A DNA stretch of 64,000 nucleotides from Gyromitra esculenta. Taxonomy: Eukaryota; Ascomycota; Pezizomycetes; Pezizales; Discinaceae. Below, in pieces: positions 1-12,902 of this stretch. Position 1 is the stretch's first letter. Each line of letters starts with the position of its first letter. The notes under the pieces were generated by a model. It did no database searches. It was not told where the DNA came from and saw only the letters and a list, made by a program, of their open reading frames with translations. A program made the translations under genes and the position numbers. Location of the stretch: positions 496,001-560,000 of the forward strand of contig JBCAML010000013.1 of NCBI GenBank assembly GCA_038503075.1. Direction: 5' to 3'.

Positions 1-2269
1 TAAGAGAGGTGTCGGAACGGAATCGTCGCGAATGGTTTTAAAAGAATTTTCATTTTCGAAGGCATTTTGTACCGATGCTTCGAGTAAACAATGGCTGGAG
101 GTCCAAGAATTTATGCGACATAGGGGTGGAAAGTTTTTGCCGATGACATCTGTCAGCGCAGGTAAGGGCTGGGATGAAGGAATTCCATTCCCGGAATAAA
201 GTACATATATAACACAGAACACGGCACCCTCAGTGGGTATCTAATTTCCTTGGGTTAGATGTATATATCAGGTTTTTACGTACATACATGCATGTAGGAG
301 TTTCAACCGGAGCATTGTTAAGCATTGTTTTTTTTTGTCTTGGAGTCGGTAGTCAATAAATGGGAATGATACCAGTAAATACTCATGAGTTATGACTTTC
401 TAAGTATATACAGGCTCAAATCTAATTCAATAGAGGACCTCCTGCACTGAATCCATCTTGTAATAGTTCCACTGTTCCACTGTTCCGTAGATTTCAATCC
501 TTATATAAATATCTAGTTCGAGATCGCAAAAAATCTCCTCCCATTCTCATGAATAAAACTTCCACCTAACAAATAGTTAGCAAACCTTATAGATCCCTCG
601 CGAGAGTTTGTCAAATAAACTTCACCTACCGGCCGAGGGTTGGGAGAAATATAATCGGCTGAAATCTGTGTTGTCAGACCGAAAAGTTGGTAGAAACTCA
701 AACCACAAAAGAAAACACCACCTACCTCCCACTTGCCACTTCCTCCCCTAGGTACTGTGTAGTGTAATTCACTCGTTTTTACCATCTGTGTGTTAATGCA
801 TGTCTCTCTATTCTTCGCTCATGAAGTTGCACTTACTGCATGACATGGATCTAAGCTAGTGTTATTCCCGCTCATTGCATTTAAAGAATATCAATATGGA
901 AATTTTCAAATCTCACTGGCGACCAGTTCTGTTTCCGTTGATTAATTTCTTGCCCATGGCCCAACTGCAACGAAAGCGTCGGTGATGCATGGTGATGATG
1001 GTAGGTGCCGGACCTTTGGACGCATAGCAAAGGATTTAGTATCAAGAGTGGTCTTAATGCATGCCTAGTGACGGTTAACGTTATGGGCATGCTATCAAAA
1101 ATTCAAAACTTAGCAGGGATATCAACGCCCCCCCCCGAATTCTTGGATTTATTTCGTCCCGTAAGAAGCATTCCATCTTTAAATAACATGACTTAGGCAT
1201 GCATGTACACCCTAAATCTGTCAGCACGTTTCCTGTTAATAACGAACGATCAAAAAAGATTGAAATGAGTGATACGTCAAACAACATTGTTAACAATCGA
1301 GTTTCCCGGTATGGTATGGTAGCTAAATGAGACGAGCAACTAAAATCGAATTGGTGAGTATTGGATATATAGCCAGCTATTTCTTAATCTTCATTAGCAA
1401 TCGTCAAACAATTCGCTGTAATGCGAGAGACGGTTGCGAGAAGCAACTACAATACCACGAAGGAGAGCCTGAGATTTAGCTAGGTTGGTAGGGATACTCT
1501 TGAATAAGTTTTTTTTGTTATTGGTAGTATTGTAATGGTAGGAAATGAAGACGTAATTTTGAAGGAATTGGTACTTTGGCAACCCTCGCAATGTTAGGAC
1601 GCGGTATTAAATCTTCTTGCTTTGAGAATGGTTAGAATACTACTCGCAACTGCCCACTTATGAAGTAAGGCTGCCAGCATTAATGGTGGGGGATAAAAAA
1701 ATTGGGTGAAACAGTTACAGCTCTAATCTAACATGAACAAAATTGACTATAGGTAAGGATAACAAATTCAGTCAGCTACCATCCAGTGCACCCATTGGTA
1801 TTTAGAGGGGAGTGGAACATACCCAACTGTCGATGGAGAGTACGGCAAGTCGAGGAATCTATCCCAGTCTCAGTTAGTAATACTAATCAGATAATCTACG
1901 ACTAGGAGAGAATATCAGCTCTTGAAGTCGGTATCTTGTCTTCAGCGTCAAGAATATTCGTCGTGATATAAATTGATATAAATTGGTAGTCTCTTCGGGG
2001 CCGGCGATCGCGAGTGGAGATGCTTTGATTAAAATCGAACTAAAAAAACGTAAAAGTTAGATAACTCCCCACTCGAATTACTCAAATCTCTGGAACAAGA
2101 CAGGTACATACCAGAAAAGTCGAGATTTCGGATAATGGTGCATCTATGCAACCATAGCTAAGTGCGTCAGTAATATATAGTTCCCAAAAATACAAATACA
2201 TTAGTATTTAAGGGAGGGTGCTTGATCCGATACAATAGCCTCTTTGGCCACCACTTTGAAAGAATGTTC
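1..2269. other. gene-free AT-rich stretch
   Basis: No coding region can be supported here on either strand. The longest open frames are under 100 codons, have no recognisable domain and do not join into a spliced model. The composition is AT-rich with short homopolymers and one small direct repeat around 1966-1990 (two copies of a GATATAAATT-type decamer). It looks like ordinary decayed intergenic or heterochromatic DNA leading into the tandem array that starts near 2270. Confidence 0.6.
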
Positions 2270-4860
2270 TTCGACAGCGTTAATAAAATGCCTCTAGAGG
2301 TCTAGACGTGTTGGGGTCGAAGGGGCACTAACTGCTCTTTCCCGATCACTTTTGGATCACTCAAAAGGGTATACAATGCTCTAAACAATGTCAACGAAAT
2401 ATCTCAAAAGGCCCCATCACATCGCACCCGGGAAAGGAGCACCAACCGTAATTTCCCTCCATAATCTCCCTATCATACAATCGTTCTAAAGGGTAGAATA
2501 CGACTAGATAACGTTAACAGCCACATCTAGAGATCCCAATGTACGTGGAAAGGGATACCGACCGTAATCCCGTTTGAGCTTCAATCGCTTTAAAGGGTTG
2601 AAATGTAATCTAAAAAAAGAAGGAAAGTGTTAACACGAACTCGCTAAACTTCCTAACACGACACGCTCTAGGAAAGGGTATCAACTGCACATACACAGTA
2701 TTCTTCGAAGGCGTTTCGCTATTCTGAAAAGTAATATTATCTAAGGCTAAATAGTGTCAGTGAAATACCTCCAGAGAGTCCTCATCATGCCAATTGGAAA
2801 GTAATACTAACTATCATCTTTTGTTCCGACATCCAATCGTTTCAGAAAGCGTAAAAACGTCAACAAGGTATCTCGAAAACCACCAACACACGTTAAAAAG
2901 GAACACCAACTCTAAAGCTTGCTTTAAGAATATATACAGCTAGATGGTGTCAATAAATAGCTTCGGAGCTAGAAACCCCAACGTAGTAGTATGGGATACT
3001 AAGTTGGCCATAAAGCTAAAAACGGCTAGGTGCCCACCCCTTTTAAACAGTCTAATATCCTAACTAACTGTCAGCAAAGCATCTACAGAGGTACAGAGAT
3101 ACCTAAAAAGCAGGCTCTAACTTACGCTTTAGCTATTCGCGAGGGAAGAATACAACGCTAGATAGTGTTAATAAAACGCTCCCAGAAGTCTCAGAATGTC
3201 TAGAAAAGTGTACGAACCATTCGTTTTTTTATTCTTTTGAATCCGATCGTTTCGAAAGTTTTAATAACCTACGAGAATGTTAAACTCCCATCTATAGAGA
3301 TACTAACACATGCAGCCCGGAGAATAAGCTCCGGCTCCTATTTTAGACATTCAAGAGGGAGGAATATACTACTAGATAGCGTTAATAAAACACTTCCGGA
3401 GGCCTTGATGTATCTGGTAAGGGATACAGACCATTCAAATTTTCAAATCGAATATCTTGAAGGGTTTGAATGCCTTGCAGGAGTGTTAGCGAGGCATCTC
3501 CAAGGATATCGATAAACCCGGAAAAGGGCTCTATGGAAATACGGCTTCCTCGTTTTTAAAATTCATTCTAAGGTCTGGGACATTGCAATACTGGACAGCT
3601 TTAGTAAATTAGAATACTTCCAGAGATCCCGACAGGCGCGGAAAGGGATACAAACAGAAGTGGAAAATTCGAGTCGGATCGATCGTCCTGGGTGGGTATT
3701 GATCAATATCTAAACAATGTTAACGGGACACCTCCAAAGATACCGGTAGACCCGGGGAGAGAGCCATAATCAACTCTGGTTTTAACCATCAGAGAAGGAG
3801 GGATATAAACGACGAGGTAGAATAAATAAAATATCTCTGGAGGCTTCAACGTCTTGGAAAGGGATACGAACCATTTCGCTACATCATTTTGGAGTGTTGA
3901 ATAGGTCCTGAGTAATAGCCTCAGGGTATCCCTAAATACTCCGTGGTTACTGTAAGGGCTTTAATCACTCTAGCAGGTGGAATATGTATACCTAGATAGC
4001 GTTAGCAAAAAAACCTCCAGAGGCCTCAATGTTTTGGAAAGGGATACAAACCACCGAGCTCAATCGTCTTCGAGGGTTGAATGCGTTCTGATCAGTTGCC
4101 TCAGAGTATCTCCAGATACCCTGGCTGATCAGACTTTTAATCGCTATCATTCTAGCATGTAGAATGATATACGTCTAGATGGGATTAATAAACATCTTAA
4201 AGTACACGCATTGGAAAGGAATGCTAACCGTGATTTTTATTGAGATTAATCGGTCTAAAGTATTTAATATTCCAAGCAATGGTGTCAGTGAATCGTCTCT
4301 GAGACACTTAACACACCCGGAAAAGAAGCTCCCTAGTTTTTAAATCACTCTCTGAATGAGCCCGGTGAGCATGACGCTCGGAAATCTTGTCGTGTTCGTG
4401 GATCCGGAAAGAGGTGATAGCACAAGATTTCTATATCTTGTGATTTTAATGTAACGCGAGTCCTAATAAAATATCAATAAAATATCCAAACACGCCCAGG
4501 AAAGGGGTGCCAGCTACGCTAATCTGGTTCGGAGCCACAGAGGAGTATAAAATCCTAGATAGCGTCAATAACAACGTCCTTACGCATCAGGAACAGGAAT
4601 ACCAAACTACACTACACGTGTTGATATATCCGGAGAGCGTCGACGTGGACAATGTCACTAACAGTATTAGCAAAACCATCTCCGAAAAAACATCAGCTCA
4701 TCTAATGGAAGAGGGGTACAAACCACGATCGACATTAGACTTAATCACGTCTGCGAATATCACTAAACAGCACAGCACCGTCAACAACAACAAAAAAAAT
4801 CTAGAAAAGGAACAAAAACGGCTACTTACTATTGATATCAATTTGGAGAGAACAAACAAA
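2270..4860. repeat. degenerate tandem array of ~110-bp units
   Basis: About twenty imperfect copies of one module follow each other. Each has a core like GCGTTAATAAAACACCTCC, then AGAGGCCTCAAT, then GGAAAGGGATACAAACC. Recognisable cores begin near 2277, 2389, 2511, 2627, 2753, 2857, 2948, 3066, 3166, 3277, 3379, 3484, 3598, 3718, 3822, 3999, 4181, 4284, 4561 and 4653, so spacing is mostly 90-125 bp. Alternate units look more alike (GCGTTAATAAAA type against ATGTTAACG-ACATCTCC type), suggesting an original dimeric unit of about 220 bp. Several units keep a frame reading LDSVNKT, but stops and indels break it elsewhere. Copies differ at many sites, so the array is old. Origin is unknown: a satellite, or a decayed repetitive gene. 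Confidence 0.8.
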
Positions 4861-4890
4861 CCAAAACGTGTCTCGTGGAGCTCTCAATAG

Positions 4891-6922
4891 CTATATAGGA
4901 GACATGTCATTTTCTGTAAATGCAGACCCAGTATTATTCCCTAGGCTGTCGCACCGGTACGTTAGTGCTGTACTGTAACACTAACCTACGGGTGGATTGG
5001 GATCGATCAATAGCTGGCCCTGAAAGCCTCCGCCCCTATTTAATGCATTAACAATCACCAACTGTAACTCATAAAGACAAAGCACACCCAATTAGTTGCA
5101 ACAGCAGGAATTAGAACTCACGTTTCCACAGGTTAAAATAAATAAAATAAAACTCAATACCCAGATCGACCAGATCTGGGTACCGGTAACTAGAATCCAA
5201 AACACAAAATTATCAGCAAAAAACTAAAACCACACAAAAACAGGAAGAGAATAAACAGAAGATAGAAAACAACGATATACAGCCGACGCAAGCAATATCC
5301 TTCCCAACCCGCACCTCGAACCCCATCTAGTTTTAAAATAAAACAAAAAACCGCTTGATTTGAACCGCCAGGTGTAATAAATGACCTTAAGAAATCATAT
5401 GTACCGATGATGAATGAATGGGAAAATAGCACGGAAGGAAGAGAGAGAGAGATAAATAAAATGAGGGAAAGAGAAGGTGGGGGGGGGTGTCTTCCATGAG
5501 CACCAATTCTCTGAGGCCGCAAATTTTTCCCCGTTGCCGACTCGGCGGGGATGGTGGCCGCAGCGGCGTGGGAGTGGGCTCGGCGACGAATATTAGGGCT
5601 AGCCGAGACCGCAACGTGGTACATAGCAGAAGCTACGGATCCATATACGGACTATATGTATATATGCTATTGGGCTTGTTTGCAATCCCAGCTGCTAAAG
5701 GCTGCTGTGCACTTGAAGTATTCACGGCGTGGAGCAACGAGTGACTACCTATGACGTAGACGTCTGTGTTACGAAGCACCGCTTACTGTATCGCCAGGAT
5801 AACCTACCTACATGTACTCTACAGCACAGACGGCTAGCACTCTACTTAATAGTAATATAACAGAATCCGGAAGCCCCATCCTTGCAATTGCACAGTCCCA
5901 ACTAAACTCCCCATCACGACGACCATCACAACCCTCTAACCACATCTACCATCGATATCATGGCCTATCTTAAATCACCCATCCAGCGCAACCTACGGCT
6001 CTCGGACGTACCCAACCAAACAGTCAACGAACAAACGAACACGAATAAATAGCCAACCCAGAGCACAACCGCTCCAAAACCCCAGTCCTGTAAAAATAGA
6101 GAATAGAAACCCCTATTACTATTGTCTACATATGTAGCTATAGTTACATAACATCTATCATTCCCCTCCCGACCCCCAAATCCAACCGCGCCCCCCCCCC
6201 AAACAACCATCCTAGCCATATGATCCCACTGCACCTACAATATATATACGAAAAAACAAAAACATTCTGGATAAATCAACCATAGCTAACGTTAACGGAT
6301 CCGGACACTAAAACAGTGTATAAAAAGGTATTACATGTGTATCAGAACTAGCTGTATATCGAGTAGAGAGAGAGAGAGAGTAGCTATAAATCGGAAGAAA
6401 AATAAAAAACCATAAAAAGAGCAGAAGAAAAGGGAAATAATAGTAGCTACATGTAGTAATCTCGTTTTGCGATAGTTGCCCCGGGGGGGCTGAGGGGACA
6501 GGGACAGGGATAGGGACAAGCAAATGTGGGATTAAACCAATACCAATACCAATACCAATACCAATAACCAGAACGAAACGGAAAGAAAAGAAGAGAATAA
6601 GGAAAGCGGTGGGGTAGGAATTAAGGAACCTTCTTCCACTCCCGGGAAACCAAAAAAAAAAACAGCTGTAAAAAAAACCTACGCCCAACTCCAGCTCTCA
6701 ACCCAAACCGATCTTGGAAAAAAAAAAAAAATAGAAGAAAGAAGAAAGTGATAGGGAAAAACTCAGATGTGAGTTTTAGGAATCGATTGAAGGCTCGGGG
6801 AGAGATAATAGAGAAGACACAGAAAAACCGAGTATCCAGAGCTGAGCAGGCCGTACTCCATCCATCCATCCATCCACTCCATCCACTCCATCCACCCTCA
6901 ATTCGTCCATCTAGGTCTCAGC
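4891..6922. other. intergenic, low complexity, no supported gene
   Basis: Several open frames of up to 144 codons exist but are rich in Ser/Leu/Phe/Pro because of simple sequence, and none has a recognisable domain or consistent splice structure. Contents that can be seen: a GA run near 6365-6381, GGGACA repeats near 6495-6518, five CCAATA units at 6537-6566, a CATC/CACTC cluster near 6856-6895, and TACATGTA palindromes at 5809 and 6448. The right end is the 3' flank of the DGK1-like gene. Confidence 0.55.
6537..6566. repeat. (CCAATA)5 microsatellite
   Basis: Five perfect hexamer copies stand in a run in the intergenic region downstream of the DGK1-like gene. A GGGACA-type repeat lies about 20-40 bp to the left. 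Confidence 0.9.
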
Positions 6923-7970
6923 TCACCCAAAAACCTTCAAGAACCCCCAAACCCCCAACGCACTCAACACAGGAATAGTAACGTTATCATCCAACCCAAA
7001 CACATCCACCGCCTCACTAAAGCTCGCCACCAGCCCAGTAACCACGCTTATAATCCCCAACCCCCACCCACCCCCCACATCCGCACCCTCAATCCCCAAT
7101 CTGCCCATCCACGTCACCGCGCCGACCGGGTCGTCCGGCCACCTCTGCGTATTCGGAACCACGCTCCCGAAAAACACCGCCGCCGTCAGCGCGCCGACCA
7201 CAAAACTGGCCAAACTCCCAGCAACGCTCTTCCCGCGCCTGATGCGCGGGGTATACCTCCCCCACGCCCTCCCAAACGTCGAGGCAGCGGTATCGCACCA
7301 CGACAGCAGCAATATCGACAGCACTGCCACGTCCTTGGGAAACACGGTCAACACTGTTATCGTGCCCACCAGATACCACACCACCCCGTTCCAACCGGTC
7401 ACCTCGGACTCGCGCATCAGCGCACCGAGACAGCGGATGTAGAATGAGTTGAGAGACGGCGAGTAGAAGCGGAGGACGTCTGCGGATGCTATCGGGACCA
7501 GGGCGGTTATTAAGGGCGGGGTTATGGAGGTTGGTTGGTGTCCGTGGCGGTATAGGTGGAGCACTAGAAATCCGATCGAGACATGGAGTAGTTTTCGCGG
7601 TACCTCATGGCGGTGGATCTAGTCCCGCTAGTTAGCTGAGTTTTTTTTGCGATAAGCGCATGGGGGGGGTTGTTACTAGGGATGAAAATTGGCGATGGAT
7701 AGGGATGAGGCCGAGGGGTGAGGGCGAGCGCGAGAGGTTTCGCCATACTGACGCTGGGGTGGGCGGGGAGAGGTAGGCGCTCAGCGGGACGGACTCGAGA
7801 GGTGGAGGAGGCGCTTTTCGGACGTGCACTGGGGACCGGGAGCGGGCGCGCCGCGAGATGGAGTCGCTGGATGTTGCAGAGGTGTCGGACGAGTAACCGT
7901 CTGTGTTTTTCATGCCTGTGTTGAGCGACGTCGAGGACGACGCGGGGGAGGATTCTATCGAGGACGACAT
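6923..7970 (-). CDS. DGK1: CTP-dependent diacylglycerol kinase (Dgk1/Hsd1-like)
   Basis: Two exons on the minus strand, 7970-7677 and 7618-6923, joined over a 58-nt intron (GTAACA..CTAG) in phase 0; product 329 aa. The join gives EVPRKLLHVSIGFLVLHLYR, a conserved start of the catalytic region. Further hallmarks are ALVPIASADVLRF, CLGALMRE, WNGVVWYLVG and LLSWCDTAASTFGR, the CTP-transferase/dolichol-kinase-like fold with several membrane spans. The first ~95 residues are Ser/Pro-rich and probably disordered. In yeast the enzyme sits in the ER and nuclear membrane and makes phosphatidate from diacylglycerol using CTP, opposing Pah1 lipin. Start chosen at the first ATG in the frame joined by splicing. 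Family assignment is strong; the intron is inferred. Confidence 0.9.
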
Positions 7971-10243
7971 TCTGGGGGGGGTTCAAAATGCCGTTTGAGG
8001 GTGGTTGTTTGACACTTTGGTATTGATGGATCTGGTATGGGTGGGATGGGATGGTGGGTTTGGTGCAAGGGGCCTGGGGGGAGGTGTTGGTGATAAAGAG
8101 GGGGGAGTGGTTAGGCAGCCAGATGGATGGTGTTTTTTTCCTCTTTTTTTTTTTTTCCTTTTCGCGGCGGAGTGGAGCACAGTAGCGTGAAGTGGTAGGG
8201 AAACAGCAGTCTCTGGACGCTCTCGACTCTCAACGCACGACGGCGGTCGCGCAGTTATATGATGAAGCGATGCGGTCAGCGGCAGAGCAGAGAAGAGGAG
8301 TGTCTGGTCTGGTTGGTGGCCGCGAACACAGATGTTTTTATTTATCTTCTGCTTTGTTTTTCAGATTGGGACAGGAAGCCAACTATCGATCGAGAGAGGC
8401 TGTCGTGTTGGATCCCACACGCTCGTTTCGGCCTGTTTGTTGCTGCTTGCTGTGCAATCCCGCCCGCTTAAGCCTAAACACCACATAGACTCTGCGCCCG
8501 GCAGGACACGCATCCTCTCGCGCTCGCCCACTCGCCTCGACAGCACTGTCGCCCTCTGCCCTCTGCCCTCCCCCCGATTGCTCCGCCACGGCTTGCGGGC
8601 CATCGTTCGACCCGGCCACGGCCCCGTCGGCAGCGCGCCGTTTGCGTCATTTTCGCTCGAAAAATTAGTCATTCGGCAGCATGTGACAGTGACCTCGTTG
8701 TGCAGCTGATGCAGCCCTAGCCCTGGATCTCGCAAAGGCAGCCGTTGCTCGATCATTTCCAATCACCACCAGCCATTTCGCTGCAACAAACAGAGAGAGA
8801 GGACAGGCGGAGAGAAGAGTGGGCGAGTCCTGATCTTTGACTTGGCTTTCAGATTGCACGTGATCTGGGTGGATAACTTGATGGTGATGATCTTTCGGCT
8901 CTGCGACATCGAGCTTTTCACAAGTCAGAGAACAAGATTGGATAGATTATAGATAGCATGATATACATGTATTTTACGACTCTCGCCTCTCGAGTCCAGG
9001 TCAAGACTCGTTGGTGATCTACGTCACTGCCCATAAACAGGAATCTGCGATTTACTCCTTGCAACGCTACGTCCTGGTGAACCTGGTGGCTGTTCTGAGA
9101 TCCTGTTTCTGTTCTTGGCAGACGCGGGGTTCGTGTTCTCTGGGTTATCAGATCGACGTGCTTGATTGTGGGAGAAGTATCCCGTGGGAGTGGAGGGTTG
9201 GGTGAGTGATACGAGGAGCATGAGCGCACGGAACGGCTGGAAGCTTGACGCCGCCGCTATTGCTGAACGCACAATAACACGACGCGGTGGGTAGATTGGA
9301 AGCGATGGTATAGCTAGAGCACACGTGCATCTACCCTCAGGACGACACTCCTAAGAGATCCTGTTCCCTTGGACGGGCTGGACGGAGGACGAGAGCCGTC
9401 CCTGCCAAGATCCGAGTGATCCTGCGTGACCGCTAGTCGTGGCCCTGTTGCCGGGTGATTGTGGATGATGCAAATTCACCCAGCCTCACGACTCACGACT
9501 CAAACCTATACCTACATGTACATAACCTACATGAACACATCCGTGGGTGCTCGAGTCTCTGTTGTGGTGTGTGGGTTTCCGTATCTTTGGTCTCAGCAAG
9601 GTTAGCTTCCCCACCGTTGTACGCACAGCTAGCAGATCCCAGGGACAACCTTCTAACCCTAGATCTAACTTCAGAAAACCGCTAATTCACTACTCCGACA
9701 CCCTCCATCCATTCCACCTAACCGCTACGTATACATGTAGCACGTATCCTCCAACCTCACAGCCAACACATCTGGACATAGCTACGTATTCTCTGCTTTC
9801 AGTAACAAATAAAAACTCGAGTCAAGAGAACAGAGGAACAAAAAAAAAAAAGGGCGTCCGATAATCATGCTAACTCTTTGTTCGTGATCTACTCTGGGTG
9901 CACTTCTGCGTCCTGTCATGTATCGAGAAAAGAAAGAAAAAGAAAAAGAAAAAGAATAACAAAATCTACTCCGTGCTCGATCATGCTCATCTTCATTCAC
10001 CCCCTTCGACAGAACAGATAAAACATTCAAAATAAAATGAAGGAAGAAAAAAAACGCCCAAATGAAATCGTACCAAATAAACTAAAGCAGCAAGCAGACT
10101 TGAAATTATTGTTCAAAGCAAGTAGGACAAAAGGACAAAAAAAAAGTAAATTTTTTTCGTTATTCCCTCGAAACAAAACACCCCCCCTTACAGCCATGAA
10201 AAAGAGAAAAGAAATAAGAAAGAGAAAAAAAAGCCATATCAAC
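7971..10243. other. long intergenic region upstream of DGK1-like gene
   Basis: This holds the DGK1-like promoter at its left and the 3' flank of the next minus-strand gene at its right. It is GC-rich at 8.2-8.8 kb and AT-rich with A-runs at 9.8-10.2 kb. Open frames up to 133 codons exist on both strands but none resembles a protein family. Short sites seen are a TGCACGTGAT E-box-like site near 8854, a GCATGTGAC site near 8680, and TACATGTA palindromes at 8964, 9513 and 9732. Confidence 0.5.
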
Positions 10244-12902
10244 CTAAACCTTGACAGCCTGGGAAAACAGATCCCCAAACCCAGTCGGGTACTCTGCCAA
10301 TCTCCCAGTCCACATGCTCGTCACCGCATCTTTCATAGTCTGGGAGCCGAAAGAGTTGTCAAGCGGCCAGACGACAGAAGAACCTAGCTGCTTAGATGAA
10401 AGCTGCAATAAAACCGTTAGCAAACCATTCCCCATCTGAAAAAGCAGATAGGTTAAACTTACTGCTTCAATCTTGGCTCTAACATCGACCTTGACATCGC
10501 TCTTCCCAACATTAATCACGCCTGCATTCTCCTTCAAACCCTTCTTTGCAAACACGTTACTACCCTGTGCCTGCTGTTGCGTCAACCCTTTCTTCTTCAA
10601 CTCAGTCTCGCCACCCTTCTTGCTTCCCTCGCCTGAGTTCTCCTTATCCTCCTTCTCGGACTGGTTCTCCTTATCGTCATAGTCAGCAGCAGTTCTGCTT
10701 TCCCTGAGCGACGAAGACACCATAGGCTTAAACTTCTCGGCCTGGCTCCGCTGTCTCCCAACAGCGGTGGGCTCCTTTGGGGTGCCGAGCCCGAAACCAC
10801 CAGTCGGCTGTGATCCGAAGAGGCTACCGGAGACGACGGGAGGTTGTGCAGATGAAGTGAGGGGTGTAGGGAGTTGCGCGTGTGACATGGTAGGTGGTGG
10901 TGGTGGGCCGGCAGAGATGTTCTCCTTGTCTGACGAGTCAGAGCTGAACGACCACGTTGGTAGGGTATTGAGGGAAATTGGAGGAATCTCGGTCGGCGGT
11001 GGGGCATCAGAGATAGTGAAGCCAGGGCCGGTATCTATATCACCACCGAGGAGAAAGTTTGGCGCAGAGGCCTCGAAAAGGTTGCGAGAGGGCATGCTTT
11101 GGGGAGATTCTCGCGCTTTCTTGATGGGGGACTTGGGGGGCGATGAGGGTGCGATGGGGAGCTTGGTTACGGATATATCCTCAGGTGTGTCCTCGGGGCT
11201 ATCCTCGACGGTGGCTTGGTTCATGGAGCTTGACACGGAGGAACTGCTTTCGACGCCCTTACCCTTGTTTCTAGGTTGTCTTTCAGAGTCCGAGTCGGTC
11301 ATCTGCTCATCGTCGTCAGGCACCTGGCCCATGGCACGCAGCGTCTCACGCATTTCGTATTTGTCTGCCAGTGCCTCAATCTTGCGTTCCTTCTGGCGCT
11401 GTTTCAGCAATTCCAACTTCTCCGCAGGCGTGAGCTCTTTCTCTTCCTCAACCGTGAGTTCGACCTTCTCCTTCTTTAGCGATGGCTGGCGCGCGTATGG
11501 GTCATAACGGTGGGACCTTTTCACGGAACGCATGCGCTCAATGAAGTTGTTTGGCTTGTGGAGACTGCTGACGGGTGGGAAGGCCTTGTTAGATTTGAGT
11601 GGCGTACTCATGGTTGAGCGGCGAGCACGTTTCGAGGGTGCAGTGCTCTTGACTTCGGTTTTCGGTTTATCGTAGGTGAACATGCCCGAAGCGTTGACGC
11701 GGGATGGGGTCCCAGAGAAACTCTCAGAGAGGTCAAATTCTTTGCCATAATTGCCATCGCCTGAACCATGCTCGTGGTCGGGGAAACGAGGTGGGCTACG
11801 GCGACCATCATCTGGCTTTCCGAAACTGCCGGGAAGGGTATAGCTCTCCGAGAAGTCTTCTTCCATTACATCCTTCTTGGGAGTGCCAATAACTAGGTCT
11901 TTTGTTGGCTTCACGTCATCCTCTGGTGCGCCAAGAATCGCTTTGACAGGCTTTTTGACACTCTCTGGAAGGATAGCGCCGAGCCATTGACCCCAGGTCT
12001 TTTTGCCAGTCGCCGGAGTCGATTGCTGATTAGCCTTTGGAGATTTGACGGGGGTTTTGACAGGCGTGCTAGTCCGGGAGAAGATATTCCTGCTAGGTGT
12101 GATGCTAAAATCCTGATCTTCGAAAGCGTCTCCTGATTGATCCTCATCGGTCTTTTCCTCCTCATATTCTTGGATGTTACTATCTTTAGCACCATACATG
12201 CTGTAGGGCGACTTCTTGCGCTGAGATGGCGGAGGCTCCTCATAGCTAGTTTCGTCGATTAACTCCTCTTCCTGGCTTGGGGCTGCCTTTTGGGCTGCTT
12301 TTGCGCGCTGGAGAGCCCTTGAGGTTGTGGTTGAATAGGGGGTATTACGGTGCGAGACACGGCCTGAGCGCTTCGGGGTCGTGAGTTTAGAATTGCGAGA
12401 ATTTCGAGGAGCCTTGGATTGTTTAGGAGGATTGTAAGCTGGAAACGAGGCGCTCATGGCCTTGGGGATTGTTGATGAGAGTTCTGATTTTTCGTAGTGT
12501 TAGCGTTATTAATACTCATTTTGTTCCCGTGGTCGTATTGAACTTAAAACAAAGCGGGATGATCTTTATCGCGAAACAAAACAAGGAAACATCACCAACA
12601 ACGCGAAAAAGACCAGACATACCTTTGCCATCGAGACTCAACCTCCCGTTTCCTTTTGTTTTCCCCAACTCCTCGAACCCACTCTTGTTCCCACTAAAGG
12701 ATATCGAGAGCCTCGAGCTCTCGGCCTCCGTCTCCTCGCCTTCGTCCTCGTCGTCACTAAACAGCCCGAAGCCTCTCCTTTTGGCGGCAGGCTTCCCATT
12801 CGCGCCGGAAAGAGTCATGGGTTGACCATTTTGGCGCCCTACAATCGTGCTACGGCTGAGCATTGATGCTGGTAGCGGGATCTTAGAGCGGTCAGCCACC
12901 AT
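10244..12902 (-). CDS. large disordered basic/acidic protein, probably nuclear, function unknown
   Basis: Three exons on the minus strand: 12902-12623, 12483-10463 and 10402-10244, giving 819 aa. Intron 1 (GTATGT..AATCAG, branch GCTAAC) joins SLDGK to ELSSTIPKAM in frame. Intron 2 (GTAAGT..TTGCAG, branch TGCTAACG) is exactly 60 nt with no stop, so an unspliced reading adds 20 residues. The protein is Ser/Pro/Lys/Glu-rich with many TP and SP sites, a basic patch PSKRARRSTMSTPLKS, a coiled-coil stretch EEEKELTPAEKLELLKQRQK, and a single FG-type segment GSLFGSQPTGGFGLG. The C-terminus WPLDNSFGSQTMKDAVTSMW is the best-ordered part. Nucleoporin-like (Nup60/NupA-type) or other nuclear scaffold roles are possible, but I do not recognise the family. 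Confidence 0.75.

Noticed and set aside
4507..4890. 127-codon plus-strand open frame
   Set aside because: It is made largely of tandem-array units, and no domain is visible. Better explained as part of the repeat.
5340..5400. tRNA-like T-arm (GGTTCAAATC on the minus strand)
   Set aside because: The T-stem does not pair and no A box, anticodon arm or acceptor stem can be built around it.
5190..5624. 144-codon minus-strand frame with hydrophobic C-terminus
   Set aside because: Simple-sequence derived Leu/Ser/Phe tracts, overlapped by several equally long frames.
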